Part shown: piece by piece, positions 36,269 to 44,222 of the stretch
Layout of the letters: each line of letters starts with the position of its first letter
Position numbering within the stretch: position 1 is the first letter of the stretch
Origin: Hyphomicrobiaceae bacterium
GTDB lineage: Bacteria > Pseudomonadota > Alphaproteobacteria > Rhizobiales > Hyphomicrobiaceae
Length of the DNA stretch: 59,981 bases
Direction of reading: 5' to 3'
NCBI GenBank assembly: GCA_021775715.1
Contig: JAJFHI010000122.1
Span: forward strand, 1 to 59,981
Notes under the pieces: model-generated
The model's database searches: none
The model's input: the letters and a program-made list of their open reading frames with translations, nothing else
Told to the model about the DNA's origin: nothing
Translations under genes and position numbers: made by a program

Positions 36269-36912
36269 CGGAAACATTGGCAATTTACGGCACAGGCGGA
36301 TTTGCAAGGGAGATGCTCGCACCTCTAAAGCACAGCGCATCCGTCCAGAATCAAATGGACGGAGAGACACCCGAAATTGTGTTTGTGGATGACGACCCGA
36401 CAAAGCACGGGGCCACGATCCTGGGACAAGCGGTGGTGTCTTACAAAGAGGCGTCAAGCCGTGACGCAAAATTCTGCGTGGCGGTTGGAGACCCTTCAGC
36501 CCGCCGCCGAATAACGGAGCAACTGGAGGCCGATCAGGCGCTATTTTTCAGTATCTTTGCAAACAATCTGATTGATCCATACAATGTCACCGTTGGACCT
36601 GGATCGATCTTGTGTGATCACGTCATGATTACGACGGACGGGATTCAGATCGGAAAAAGCTTTCACGCCAACATCTACTCATATGTCGCGCATGATTGCG
36701 ATATCGGTGATTACGTCACGCTCGCACCACGTGCGTCAGTTAACGGCAATGTAACGATTGGGGACGGCGCCTACATCGGCACCAACGCTTCAATCAAGCA
36801 GGGTATTACGATCGGTAAGGGCGCCGTGGTTGGCATGGGGGCCGTGGTCACCAAGAGTGTTGCGCCGGGCGTAACGGTTGTTGGAAATCCGGCGCGGCCA
36901 ATTGGAGCTTAG
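36265..36912 (+). CDS. PglD/NeuD-like sugar acetyltransferase
   Basis: A complete 215-residue enzyme with an N-terminal GTGGFARE (about 9-16) and acidic FVDDDP, then a left-handed beta-helix: ITTDGIQIGKSFHANIYSYV, AHDCDIGDYVTLAP, NGNVTIGDGAYIG, TIGKGAVVGMGAVVT and a final VVGNPARPIGA. This is the PglD plan: acetyl-CoA-dependent N-acetylation of a UDP-4-amino sugar, with His in FHAN or AHDC as the likely base. AAGGG precedes ATG 36265. It sits beside an N-terminal remnant of its own family and converges on AsnB. It probably replaces the broken copy that once preceded the DegT aminotransferase gene at 40689. Confidence 0.88.
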   Translation: MTETLAIYGTGGFAREMLAPLKHSASVQNQMDGETPEIVFVDDDPTKHGATILGQAVVSYKEASSRDAKFCVAVGDPSARRRITEQLEADQALFFSIFANNLIDPYNVTVGPGSILCDHVMITTDGIQIGKSFHANIYSYVAHDCDIGDYVTLAPRASVNGNVTIGDGAYIGTNASIKQGITIGKGAVVGMGAVVTKSVAPGVTVVGNPARPIGA

Positions 36913-37422
36913 GCGCTATGATTGCCCATTTTTCTAAAAATCAATCCATTCAAAGCGCTGCCTATCGAGGCGAACGATACCGTCCGTCATCATAATCATT
37001 GGGACGTTACATTTATTGGTCTATCGGAGGATCTGGATCATCTGTTGGATTGTTTTAAGCGACTCGTTTTTGATGTTTTAGTTGTCTTCGGTCGAGTATT
37101 TTACGTTTGATCATGTCTCTGTTCAATAAGATCGCTTTTCCACCCCCGATGCAAACATCTGCCGGCGTGAGATTGTTGATGCCTTTGCGGTGTTGAAACG
37201 CTCGCCGATCCAAATTTCATGCAGTCGTTGACGCACCATGGCGTGCCGTCCATTCTCCTAGTGGGTTTGATCGGTATTCTGGCATCTGCAGAGTTCACGG
37301 TTGCCGGCTACGCGCTGGGGTGCGTCTGGTTGCTCCATCATGTTGGCACCGCCAAACGGGTATCCCCAAATTTCCTGGACCGCTTAGACTCCCCAAGCTT
37401 TATCTCGTGTCGACGCTGGCTC
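36913..37422. other. Convergent intergenic region, no assigned gene
   Basis: About 510 bases between the convergent acetyltransferase and asnB genes. A plus-strand frame at 37219-37437 contains a hydrophobic helix (ILLVGLIGILASAEFTVAGY) that may be the end of an old membrane protein gene; it overlaps the end of asnB and is not a gene I can support. No clear terminator hairpin is seen. Confidence 0.45.
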
Positions 37423-39381
37423 TCATGCGGCCGATGATCGGGTGTGCGTTTTGGCGCAATAGCGCGTGCGCCAGGATTGCAGCATCGCAACATTCCACAA
37501 GTAATGATGCGCATGGTTTTCACCTTTCAGATAGGCCGATAGCGTCTGGCGAGTGCGCTGTGCATACTGCGGAAAGTCTGCGCAAAATGACGACACGTTA
37601 TCTATGGTCCATTCTTTAAGGGGCCCACGCAGCCAGTGTTCGATCGGTACGCCAAATCCCGCTTTCGGTCGATTAAACAGTGCCTCGGGCACATGCGTTC
37701 CCAGCATTTGCCGCAGCACGTGCTTGGTCTGACCGTGCTTGATTCGCTCCTCGATTGGCAGGCTCCAGGCCAAATCGAACAGCTTATGGTCCAAAAACGG
37801 TACTCTTGTTTCCAGCGAAACTGCCATGGCGGCTCGATCGACCTTGGTTAGGATGTCGCCGGGCAGATAAGTAAGCGTGTCCAAGAGCATCATCAGTTCG
37901 GCAAGGCTATGGCCGCGATTGGAAAGCCCGTCGTGCAGTGGCATTAATGCCAACGCCAGATCATCACCGTCAATGACACCCTCATCGCGGCGCAGTAGTG
38001 CTGCATAGAATTGCAGATCCGTTTCGGCCTGCAAGGCCGTCCCCAATTTGCCGAGCTTCTCGGCAAGGATGCTGATTTTGTCGCCGCCTGTCAGTCTTTG
38101 CAGAGTGCTAAGCAGTTTTTGTTGCCGCGATCCCGCCAGACTCTGCGCTAGTAGGCCGAGCGGGGGACGCAGCGCGCGCGGCACAAATCGCCCCTTACGT
38201 TCCAGATGAACGGAGAAGGAGTGACGATTGTAGCCGCCGAACAGCTCATCTCCGCCATCGCCAGACAGCGATACGGTGACCTTCTCACGTGCAACCCGTG
38301 AGACCAGATAGGTTGGAATCTGCGAACTGTCGGCAAACGGCTCGCTATAAATTTCAGGAAGATCGTCGATCACGTCCAACGCGTCTTGTGAACTGACGAT
38401 GACCTCAGTGTGGTCCGTCCCGAGATGCTCAGCAATAGCGCGAGCATAACCGGATTCGTCATACGCTGCCTCGTCAAAGCCGATGGTGAAGGTCTTCACC
38501 GGAATTGAGGCACACTGCTGCATCAGGGCGACAATAAGCGACGAGTCGATGCCCCCCGAAAGAAAGGCGCCGACCGGCACATCTGCCACCATCTGCCGCG
38601 CAACCACCTCGCGCATTCGTTCCTCAATCTGAACGAGCGTATCTTTTGCGCATGCATTGGTGGTCATAGCGCGTACACGGGCCTCGAGTGCCGAATGTTT
38701 TGCTTGCCAGTATGGCCGGGACGTGAAGTGCCGATCGCCAGGACGCAACCTCGCTACATGTCCGGCCCGCAGCTTCTGCACGCCTCGAAAAATTGTTCTC
38801 GTTTCTGGGGTATAGCTCAACTGCAGGAACAACGAGATCGCCTCATCATCGGTCTCCGCATCAAAGCCTGGATAGGCCATAATCGCGCGCAACTCGGAGC
38901 CGAAAACGATCGCCCCATCGGTTTGCGCGATGAACAACGGCTTCTCACCGAAACGGTCACGGACCAGAACAAGTTCTTGCTCGATACAATCCCAGAGGGC
39001 AAATGCATACATGCCCTCAATCCGGTCCAGCGACGCGTCAATGCCGTGACGTTCGATCAGTTGCAGCAATACCTCGGTGTCCGACGTCCCGCGCCAATTG
39101 ATGCGCGCCTCGCGGTCTAGTTCATTACGCAGTTGCCGATGATTGTAAATCTCGCCATTCAAAGTGATCACGTATCGCCTCGAACGCATTGGCTGCGCAC
39201 CAGCAGCAGAAAGATCGACAATTGATAGCCGCCGGTGCCCCAGATGGATGCCCGCAGATTGATCGGAAAAGACCCCACGCGCATCTGGCCCGCGATGCGT
39301 GAGCGAGTCTGTGATCAAGTCCAATGCGCGGTCTGGTATTCCGGCGTGGGGAGCGGTCAGTATTCCAGCGATACCACACAT
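37423..39381 (-). CDS. asnB: Asparagine synthetase (glutamine-hydrolysing), AsnB family
   Basis: A 652-residue class II amidotransferase. Cys2 (MCGIAG) is the glutaminase nucleophile, with RLSIVDLS (51-58) and NGEIYNH in the N-terminal domain. The ATP-pyrophosphatase loop SGGIDSS is at about 275-281, and SLSGDGGDELFGGYNRH follows. AsnB homologues in polysaccharide loci are thought to amidate uronic acids or make related modifications instead of free asparagine. AGGA lies upstream of ATG 39381. It is the last gene of a minus-strand series GT4 - (broken sugar transferase) - (broken acetyltransferase) - DegT aminotransferase - asnB. The uronic acid enzymes at 31028-33333 make an amidation role plausible. 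Confidence 0.92.
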   Translation of the reverse strand: MCGIAGILTAPHAGIPDRALDLITDSLTHRGPDARGVFSDQSAGIHLGHRRLSIVDLSAAGAQPMRSRRYVITLNGEIYNHRQLRNELDREARINWRGTSDTEVLLQLIERHGIDASLDRIEGMYAFALWDCIEQELVLVRDRFGEKPLFIAQTDGAIVFGSELRAIMAYPGFDAETDDEAISLFLQLSYTPETRTIFRGVQKLRAGHVARLRPGDRHFTSRPYWQAKHSALEARVRAMTTNACAKDTLVQIEERMREVVARQMVADVPVGAFLSGGIDSSLIVALMQQCASIPVKTFTIGFDEAAYDESGYARAIAEHLGTDHTEVIVSSQDALDVIDDLPEIYSEPFADSSQIPTYLVSRVAREKVTVSLSGDGGDELFGGYNRHSFSVHLERKGRFVPRALRPPLGLLAQSLAGSRQQKLLSTLQRLTGGDKISILAEKLGKLGTALQAETDLQFYAALLRRDEGVIDGDDLALALMPLHDGLSNRGHSLAELMMLLDTLTYLPGDILTKVDRAAMAVSLETRVPFLDHKLFDLAWSLPIEERIKHGQTKHVLRQMLGTHVPEALFNRPKAGFGVPIEHWLRGPLKEWTIDNVSSFCADFPQYAQRTRQTLSAYLKGENHAHHYLWNVAMLQSWRTRYCAKTHTRSSAA

Positions 39382-39450
39382 AGCAAGTTCCTAGAAGTCG
39401 CCCACCGGGCGCACCGTTGTCCGATATTGTTTTGACCGGATCACCAGATA

Positions 39451-40689
39451 TTAAACTACCGGCCGCGAGCCAACAGACTGTTGGTGTTGTGGCAGGGATG
39501 CTTCGCCAAGTACCTCTCGGATACTATCGCAAGCACGCCGTATACTTTCCTCACCAATCGTAGGATGGACCAAGAACAAGAGGCTGGTTTCACCGAGCGC
39601 ACGTGCGTTTGGCAGGCGTTCGGCTGGTACCAGAGACGTACCATCGAATGCAGGCTCACGATAAAGCTCGGAGCAACTGCCCACCGAGCACGGCAGACCG
39701 AGTTCGTTCAACGTTATTAGGATGCGATCACGGCTCCAACCGGCGGCGAGGTTTTCTGGTCGAATATAGGCGTACAGCTTGTAGCGGGCATTAACGCACT
39801 TAGAATTGCCGGTGTCGGTGTCATGGCACCGAAATGGTGGTACGCGCACCGCAGGGAATGACGCGAGCGTCTCGCTAATACTGTTCGCGTTGGCATTGCG
39901 CCGCGCGGTCCAATCCGGCATTCGCTTCAATTGAATGCGTCCGATTGCTGCCTGCATCTCTAGCATACGAAAGTTCGTTCCGAACGATTCGTGCACCCAT
40001 CGATAGCCAAACGGATGTTGCTTTTTGTAGACCGTGCTCCACTCTTTGCCGTGATCCTTATATGACCACATGCGCGACCATAACGCTTCGTCGTTGGTTG
40101 TTACCATGCCGCCTTCGCCGCCCGTTGTCATGATCTTGTCCTGGCAGAATGACCAGGTTCCGACATGACCCAACGACCCAACGCTTTTTCCTTTGTAGCG
40201 GGCACCATGCGCCTGCGCGCAGTCTTCGATTACCTTCAAGTTATGCTTTTTGGCCAGCGCCAGGATTGGGTCCATATCACAAGGCCAACCGGCCAAATGG
40301 ACGGGGATGATTGCCTTGGTACGCGGCGTCAGTTTGGCGGCAATGCTGTCTGCGGTGATGTTTCCCGAATTAGGATCGACATCCGCAAACACGGGTGTGG
40401 CGCCGCTATTCACGACAGCGGACACGGAGGCGATGAACGTTCGCGGCGTGACGATGACATCGTCCCCTTGGCCGATGCCAAGGCCGTGTAGCGCCAAATC
40501 CAGGGCGACCGTGCCATTGGCGAGGGCGATCGCGTACTTGACGCCTGTCCATTCAGCGAATTCATTCTCGAATTCGCGGCATTCCTGACCGGTCCAATAG
40601 TTTACGCGATTAGACATCAGCACGCGCGATACCGCCGCCGATTCTTCCTCAGTGAAATTGGGCCAATTCTCAATCCCGTCAGACGCCAT
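39451..40689 (-). CDS. DegT/DnrJ/EryC1/StrS-family sugar aminotransferase (PglE-like)
   Basis: A 412-residue PLP enzyme. PLP lysine Lys185 lies in CQDKIMTTGGEGG, Asp156 in VIEDCAQAHGA, and NGTVAL (58-63) binds the cofactor phosphate. The central SVGSLGHVGTWSF and GYRWVHESFGTNFRM segments resemble PglE/WbpE-type enzymes acting on UDP-4-keto sugars. Its gene follows the acetyltransferase remnant by only three bases, so the ancestral order was sugar transferase, acetyltransferase, aminotransferase, as in bacillosamine-type loci. No PglF-type UDP-GlcNAc dehydratase is in the window, so substrate supply must come from outside or from the RfbB-like enzyme. Confidence 0.92.
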   Translation of the reverse strand: MASDGIENWPNFTEEESAAVSRVLMSNRVNYWTGQECREFENEFAEWTGVKYAIALANGTVALDLALHGLGIGQGDDVIVTPRTFIASVSAVVNSGATPVFADVDPNSGNITADSIAAKLTPRTKAIIPVHLAGWPCDMDPILALAKKHNLKVIEDCAQAHGARYKGKSVGSLGHVGTWSFCQDKIMTTGGEGGMVTTNDEALWSRMWSYKDHGKEWSTVYKKQHPFGYRWVHESFGTNFRMLEMQAAIGRIQLKRMPDWTARRNANANSISETLASFPAVRVPPFRCHDTDTGNSKCVNARYKLYAYIRPENLAAGWSRDRILITLNELGLPCSVGSCSELYREPAFDGTSLVPAERLPNARALGETSLLFLVHPTIGEESIRRACDSIREVLGEASLPQHQQSVGSRPVV

Positions 40690-40692
40690 GTT

Positions 40693-41165
40693 TAACTCTC
40701 CCTCGTCACTCTTGCCGGGTTCCCCATGTCGGATGTTTCTGGCGGCACGCGTCTTCTCACAGCCACCCCCCTATTCCGCCCCCTCTCCGATCTTTATGGG
40801 AGCCTCGGCCAATTCATACCGAATGATGGCACCCATACCGATGTATACATGATCGCCGAGCTCGATATTGCCGTTGCATCGGACCACAGGTGCAAAGGTT
40901 ACATAGCCGCCGTTCCTGCAATCACGTGCTACGTATGAGAACATGTTGGCATGGAAATGCCTCCGGATCCGCACATTCGAGATGATCATGCTGAAAGCAG
41001 ACAACATTGCCTTAAGCCGACGTCAGTTTCGTCTAAAATCACCGTGTTCTCAGCAACTGACGAGCCAAATCTAATGCTGGCTGATACACGACGTGCGGCC
41101 TGCTTTTCTCTCACGTGGGAGTTGGCCAACGACATGCAAACACGCTTGTCGGCTGCATTACAGGC
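40693..41165 (-). pseudogene. NeuD/PglD-like acetyltransferase, C-terminal part with frameshifts
   Basis: Three frames in series carry one protein. From about 41165 the frame reads KRVCMSLANSHVREKQAARR then FGSSVAENTVILDETDVG. At about 41000 it shifts to MIISNVRIRRHFHANMFSYV then ARDC and FAPVVRCNGNIELGDHVYIG. At about 40775 it shifts again to RVPPETSDMGNPARVTRES and stops at 40693. The N-terminal nucleotide fold is lost. The end lies directly before the aminotransferase start at 40689, the usual PglD-PglE order. Confidence 0.85.
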
Positions 41166-41169
41166 CTGA

Positions 41170-41525
41170 AACTCACCCTATTTGAGAACGCTGCGGTCGT
41201 TGACGCTCCTTGCCGTTTCGCCATCATCAATAGAACCAAAAGCCTAGTATCATCACCCCATGTCACGCGCAAGCCCGGCATCGTTGCACTGTCGGAAGCG
41301 GCGAAGTCGCGCCGGCATTGTCGCGTAGTGCGGAAATAATCCAGCAGAAATGAACGTGGCCCCACCAGATTCATGTCACCCCGCAGCACGTTTCAAAGCT
41401 AGGACAATTCATCAAGACTTGTCGCGCGCAACGCTTGCCAAGCAACGCAAGAAGATCATGGCGGGCAGAAGTCGTATCAACGCTACGGTCGTCACGAACA
41501 TATCAAACGTTCGCTTCGTCGCCAT
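41170..41525 (-). pseudogene. PglC-like sugar transferase, internally deleted
   Basis: On the minus strand, ATG 41525 begins MATKRTFDMFVTTVALIRLL, matching the start of the sugar transferase at 27096. A deletion of about 60 residues follows. Then RATSLDELS-stop-L-stop-NVLRGDMNLVGPR appears (41410-41350), with two in-frame stops, and a degenerate YFRTTRQCRRDF. The start codon overlaps the end of the GT4 gene (stop at 41503), the tight coupling typical of a former operon. The intact paralogue at 26497-27096 probably supplies the function. Confidence 0.85.
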
Positions 41526-42672
41526 TGCCAGTCCGTTTATTGGAATTGCTCGAGATGCCCATGATCTTTAAGAGCTCAGCATTCACTAAATTGACATCAA
41601 AACGCTGCTCAGCAATTTGCCTGCTTCGTCGACCCATCGGTTCGAGAGACTGCGGATTGGCCAGAAACCACTCCATAGATCGGGCAAGAGCCGCGGAATC
41701 CGCTTTTGGAATCATCCAGCCATTTTCCCCGTCGACCACTGTCTCCCGGCAACCGGGCACGTCTGTGGTGAGAATTGCCCGTCCCATCGACATTGCCTCA
41801 AGTACGGACCGCGGCACACCTTCATGATAAGAGGGCAGCACGTATACGTGGCACTCGGCGATATAGGGCCGAACGTCAGTCACGCTCCCGCAATAGCGTA
41901 GGATGCCATCGGCCTGCCACCGGTCAACCCACTCCATCGGAATTCCGTCTGGAGAGGGGTCGCTGGGACCAACAAGAATAAATTCTACGTCCGCATGACG
42001 CTGCATCACCTCGGACGCGGCCTCGGCAAATTCGCGCACGCCTTTTTCGCCTAGCAATCGCGCAATCAGCAGGAACTTTGTATTGCCTTCGGGCAAAGGA
42101 GCCACAGCAAAGCGTCGAAGGTCCACGCCCGACCCGTTCACCAACTGAGTCTTGTGCTCAGGCACGATCGCAGCATCAACAAATACTGCTCGATTGTCTG
42201 GGTTCTGGAAAATAACAGATTGAGCACGCCGCAACGATACACGGTACAACCGCGTGACGAGCGCGCGTATGATATTGCGTGTTGTCCCGCCGCCTTCGAA
42301 GGCGAAGCCAAGGCCCGTGATTAGAGCGAAGAACCTGACGTCTTTCAAACTTCTACGCGACGAGCGTAACGCCACTCCGCTCCAAACCACCGGCTTGATG
42401 GTGTACGCCAACACAATGTCCGGCTTAAGTTCGCGAAAAATTTTGGCGAGCGCCGCGCAAGTGGCAACATCCGAGCGAGGGTTCAACCGGCTGCGCTCAA
42501 TGGGAATGCTGCGAAATTCAGCACCTAGCGCGCGAATAGCACGGACTTCTTCATCGCTTCCCTCAGCGCTAATAGCTGTCACACGGGTGCCTGCTGCTAC
42601 AAGCGTCCTGATCAGATCGCCGCGAAAATTTGTAAGCGAACTTGCAATTCCGCCAACAATTAAAATATGCAT
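41503..42672 (-). CDS. GT4-family glycosyltransferase (PglA-like)
   Basis: A 389-residue retaining GT-B enzyme. The N-terminal domain opens MHILIVGGIASSLTNFRGDL, close to PglA-type and WbaZ-like enzymes. The C-terminal domain has the family ARLLGEKGVREF (about 205-216) and the nucleotide-binding LPSYHEGVPRSVLEAMSMGR (about 284-303). The E-x(7)-E pattern is present there. It would add the second sugar to the lipid-linked primer in the cytoplasm. Its stop overlaps the start of the broken sugar transferase, so it heads the aminosugar operon. No start problem is seen; GGGG lies upstream of ATG 42672. Confidence 0.9.
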   Translation of the reverse strand: MHILIVGGIASSLTNFRGDLIRTLVAAGTRVTAISAEGSDEEVRAIRALGAEFRSIPIERSRLNPRSDVATCAALAKIFRELKPDIVLAYTIKPVVWSGVALRSSRRSLKDVRFFALITGLGFAFEGGGTTRNIIRALVTRLYRVSLRRAQSVIFQNPDNRAVFVDAAIVPEHKTQLVNGSGVDLRRFAVAPLPEGNTKFLLIARLLGEKGVREFAEAASEVMQRHADVEFILVGPSDPSPDGIPMEWVDRWQADGILRYCGSVTDVRPYIAECHVYVLPSYHEGVPRSVLEAMSMGRAILTTDVPGCRETVVDGENGWMIPKADSAALARSMEWFLANPQSLEPMGRRSRQIAEQRFDVNLVNAELLKIMGISSNSNKRTGNGDEANV

Positions 42673-43043
42673 TGGTGCCCCAACCGACGCTCCACTGAAA
42701 GCCTTCTCGATTCAGTATGCGGTTAAAGCTCGAAGCGTATCTGCAGTCAACCAAGTAATTTAAGCTGGCTTCAACCTGAGACCGTACGGGTTTGCTGGCT
42801 CTCTGTAGATCCTGTTGACCATGCTTCCAGAGGTTGACAAATCAGTATCAATTGTTCGCAAATCCGGGAACGGTTTGATTTTTTTCGAGCAGTCATTGGT
42901 GTTTGCAGATTGGGTGGGATTGGCGCTTGCGTACATAATTTGGTTGGCACTTCATTTAGCCACGTCGGCCTGAGTCCAACCCGACCAAACCCACGAAACA
43001 GCGTCAGGTGACGATGACGGTTGGCCCCGATGGCATAGTCTTT
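42673..43043. other. Intergenic region with a small possible ORF
   Basis: About 370 bases between the glycan region and the nitrate-respiration region. A 50-residue plus-strand frame lies at 42821-42973. No repeat, IS end or strong terminator was seen. Confidence 0.45.
42821..42973 (+). CDS. Possible 50-residue single-span membrane protein (low confidence)
   Basis: The frame from ATG 42821 to TGA 42973 encodes a polar N-terminus and one hydrophobic helix (FADWVGLALAYIIWLALHLA). There is no good ribosome site. It could be a real small protein, the remnant of a larger membrane protein, or chance. Confidence 0.2.
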   Translation: MLPEVDKSVSIVRKSGNGLIFFEQSLVFADWVGLALAYIIWLALHLATSA

Positions 43044-43577
43044 CTATTGCTTGAGGGTTTCGACAAATGTCGTGGTAAATTCTTTAAGCGCATCCCAATC
43101 TGTGAATTCCAGATCCTCTTGTCCCACGGCAACGCTGCGATCCTGCAGAACAACATATCGAACAAACTGCTCTTTGAAGTAGTCGTATTCGGAATGCTTC
43201 AATGCTCCTGCCACCAGATGTATCTCCGACGGTTGCCAGCCGTACTTGGTCAGAAACTGTTCGACATAAGATTGTGCGTCTGGGCGTCCATCTTCAAATG
43301 CCGCAGAAAGGCTCACCGACAGAAATGCGGTAGGCAAAGCCTCTAGCTCACCAAGATGAGCCGTGACGAAATCGCCTATCGAGTCCTGATGTCGCCCCTG
43401 ATGAATTGACCCCGCGACAACGATTGCGTCATGTTTTGCCAAATCGAGACTCTTCGGTGTTCGATCCGACTCATACAGCTCAACCTGTTCACCCAGCTCT
43501 GCGACCGTATCTCTAATTTGTTCAACGACCCTTTTCGTATGGCCTTCGGTCGTGCCAAATACGATTAGAACGCTCAT
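43044..43577 (-). CDS. Flavodoxin-domain protein (protoporphyrinogen IX dehydrogenase HemG-like)
   Basis: A 177-residue FMN-binding flavodoxin-fold protein. The opening MSVLIVFGTTEGHTKRVVEQ gives the phosphate-binding loop FGTTEGHT, followed by VVAGSIHQGRHQ (second flavin loop) and a FLSVSLSAAFED segment (third loop). This arrangement is that of HemG-type menaquinone-linked protoporphyrinogen oxidases. ATG 43577 has GGAGGA upstream; six earlier codons are not needed. Anaerobic haem synthesis would fit the neighbouring nar operon, which needs haem b for NarI. It lies 92 bases downstream of the DUF6455 gene. Confidence 0.85.
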   Translation of the reverse strand: MSVLIVFGTTEGHTKRVVEQIRDTVAELGEQVELYESDRTPKSLDLAKHDAIVVAGSIHQGRHQDSIGDFVTAHLGELEALPTAFLSVSLSAAFEDGRPDAQSYVEQFLTKYGWQPSEIHLVAGALKHSEYDYFKEQFVRYVVLQDRSVAVGQEDLEFTDWDALKEFTTTFVETLKQ

Positions 43578-43669
43578 CGTCTTCCTCCGCTGCATTTAAT
43601 CGCAAGCCCGGGTCGGTATTATTTTGCTCTGCACATCAAAAGCTGAAATTGCCGTGCGGAATTTCTTAT

Positions 43670-43972
43670 TCATTGCCAACCATGCGTGTTTTTCCTCTCA
43701 TGTGCCGTCACGCGCAACTGTTCTAAGAATGTCGAATTCGGACAGAAATGCGGGGGCGCGCTTGGATTTTTGTTGGCCTTAAGCCAGCTTCCACAAGCCC
43801 GCTTATCCGCGCAATGAAAACAAATGTTGCGCGCAGACACGATCGCTTCTCCACGATCTTTTCGGACGGCGTCGATCATCTTAATTTTTAAGGTCGCAAT
43901 CATTCGATTCATCAATCGTTCCTGACGAAAGACTTGTCGAAACATCGGCCAAAGCTGACGCGATTTTCTCAT
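43670..43972 (-). CDS. DUF6455-family small cysteine-rich protein
   Basis: A 100-residue protein with a basic N-terminus and a Cys-rich core: CFHCADKRACGSWL (about 51-64) and PHFCPN (about 74-79). This spacing matches the DUF6455 family, small proteins of unknown function often found beside alphaproteobacterial respiratory genes. The four cysteines could bind a metal or Fe-S cluster. It is divergent from narK, with two FNR boxes between them. The start may be ATG 43972 or a downstream Met (position 21). Confidence 0.7.
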   Translation of the reverse strand: MRKSRQLWPMFRQVFRQERLMNRMIATLKIKMIDAVRKDRGEAIVSARNICFHCADKRACGSWLKANKNPSAPPHFCPNSTFLEQLRVTAHERKNTHGWQ

Positions 43973-44058
43973 AGTAGTCCCCTTTCCTCAACGGTCAGGC
44001 ATTGGTGATGCTCAGCTTGCACATCCGACCAGTAGATGAGAGCACGTGATCACCTGCA

Positions 44059-44072
44059 TTGATGCAAATCAA
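44059..44072. promoter_or_regulatory. FNR/Anr-type box 1
   Basis: TTGAT-GCAA-ATCAA, a perfect FNR half-site palindrome. It lies 87 bases before the DUF6455 start and 151 before narK. It could serve the minus-strand genes, the nar operon, or both, under oxygen limitation. Confidence 0.85.
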
Positions 44073-44128
44073 AAACTGCACAAGCCGGGACAACGACAAC
44101 CCTTTTCCGGGGAAGATTTGCATTACAA

Positions 44129-44142
44129 TTGATCTGTATCAA
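44129..44142. promoter_or_regulatory. FNR/Anr/NarR-type box 2
   Basis: TTGAT-CTGT-ATCAA, also perfect. It lies 81 bases before narK, a normal distance for a class II FNR site with a promoter start about 40 bases downstream. Confidence 0.88.
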
Positions 44143-44222
44143 TCCACAGCCTCTCCAAATATCCCAGCGTTCTCAGGCTTGCGTCCAATCAATGGACGTG
44201 GCCAAAAGGAGAGGGAAAAGAC

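Noticed and set aside
37219..37437. Small plus-strand membrane protein gene after the acetyltransferase
   Set aside because: It overlaps the end of asnB, lacks a ribosome site and matches no family.
40771..41007. Stand-alone hexapeptide protein gene
   Set aside because: The neighbouring frames upstream and downstream supply the rest of an acetyltransferase, so it is the middle part of a frameshifted pseudogene.
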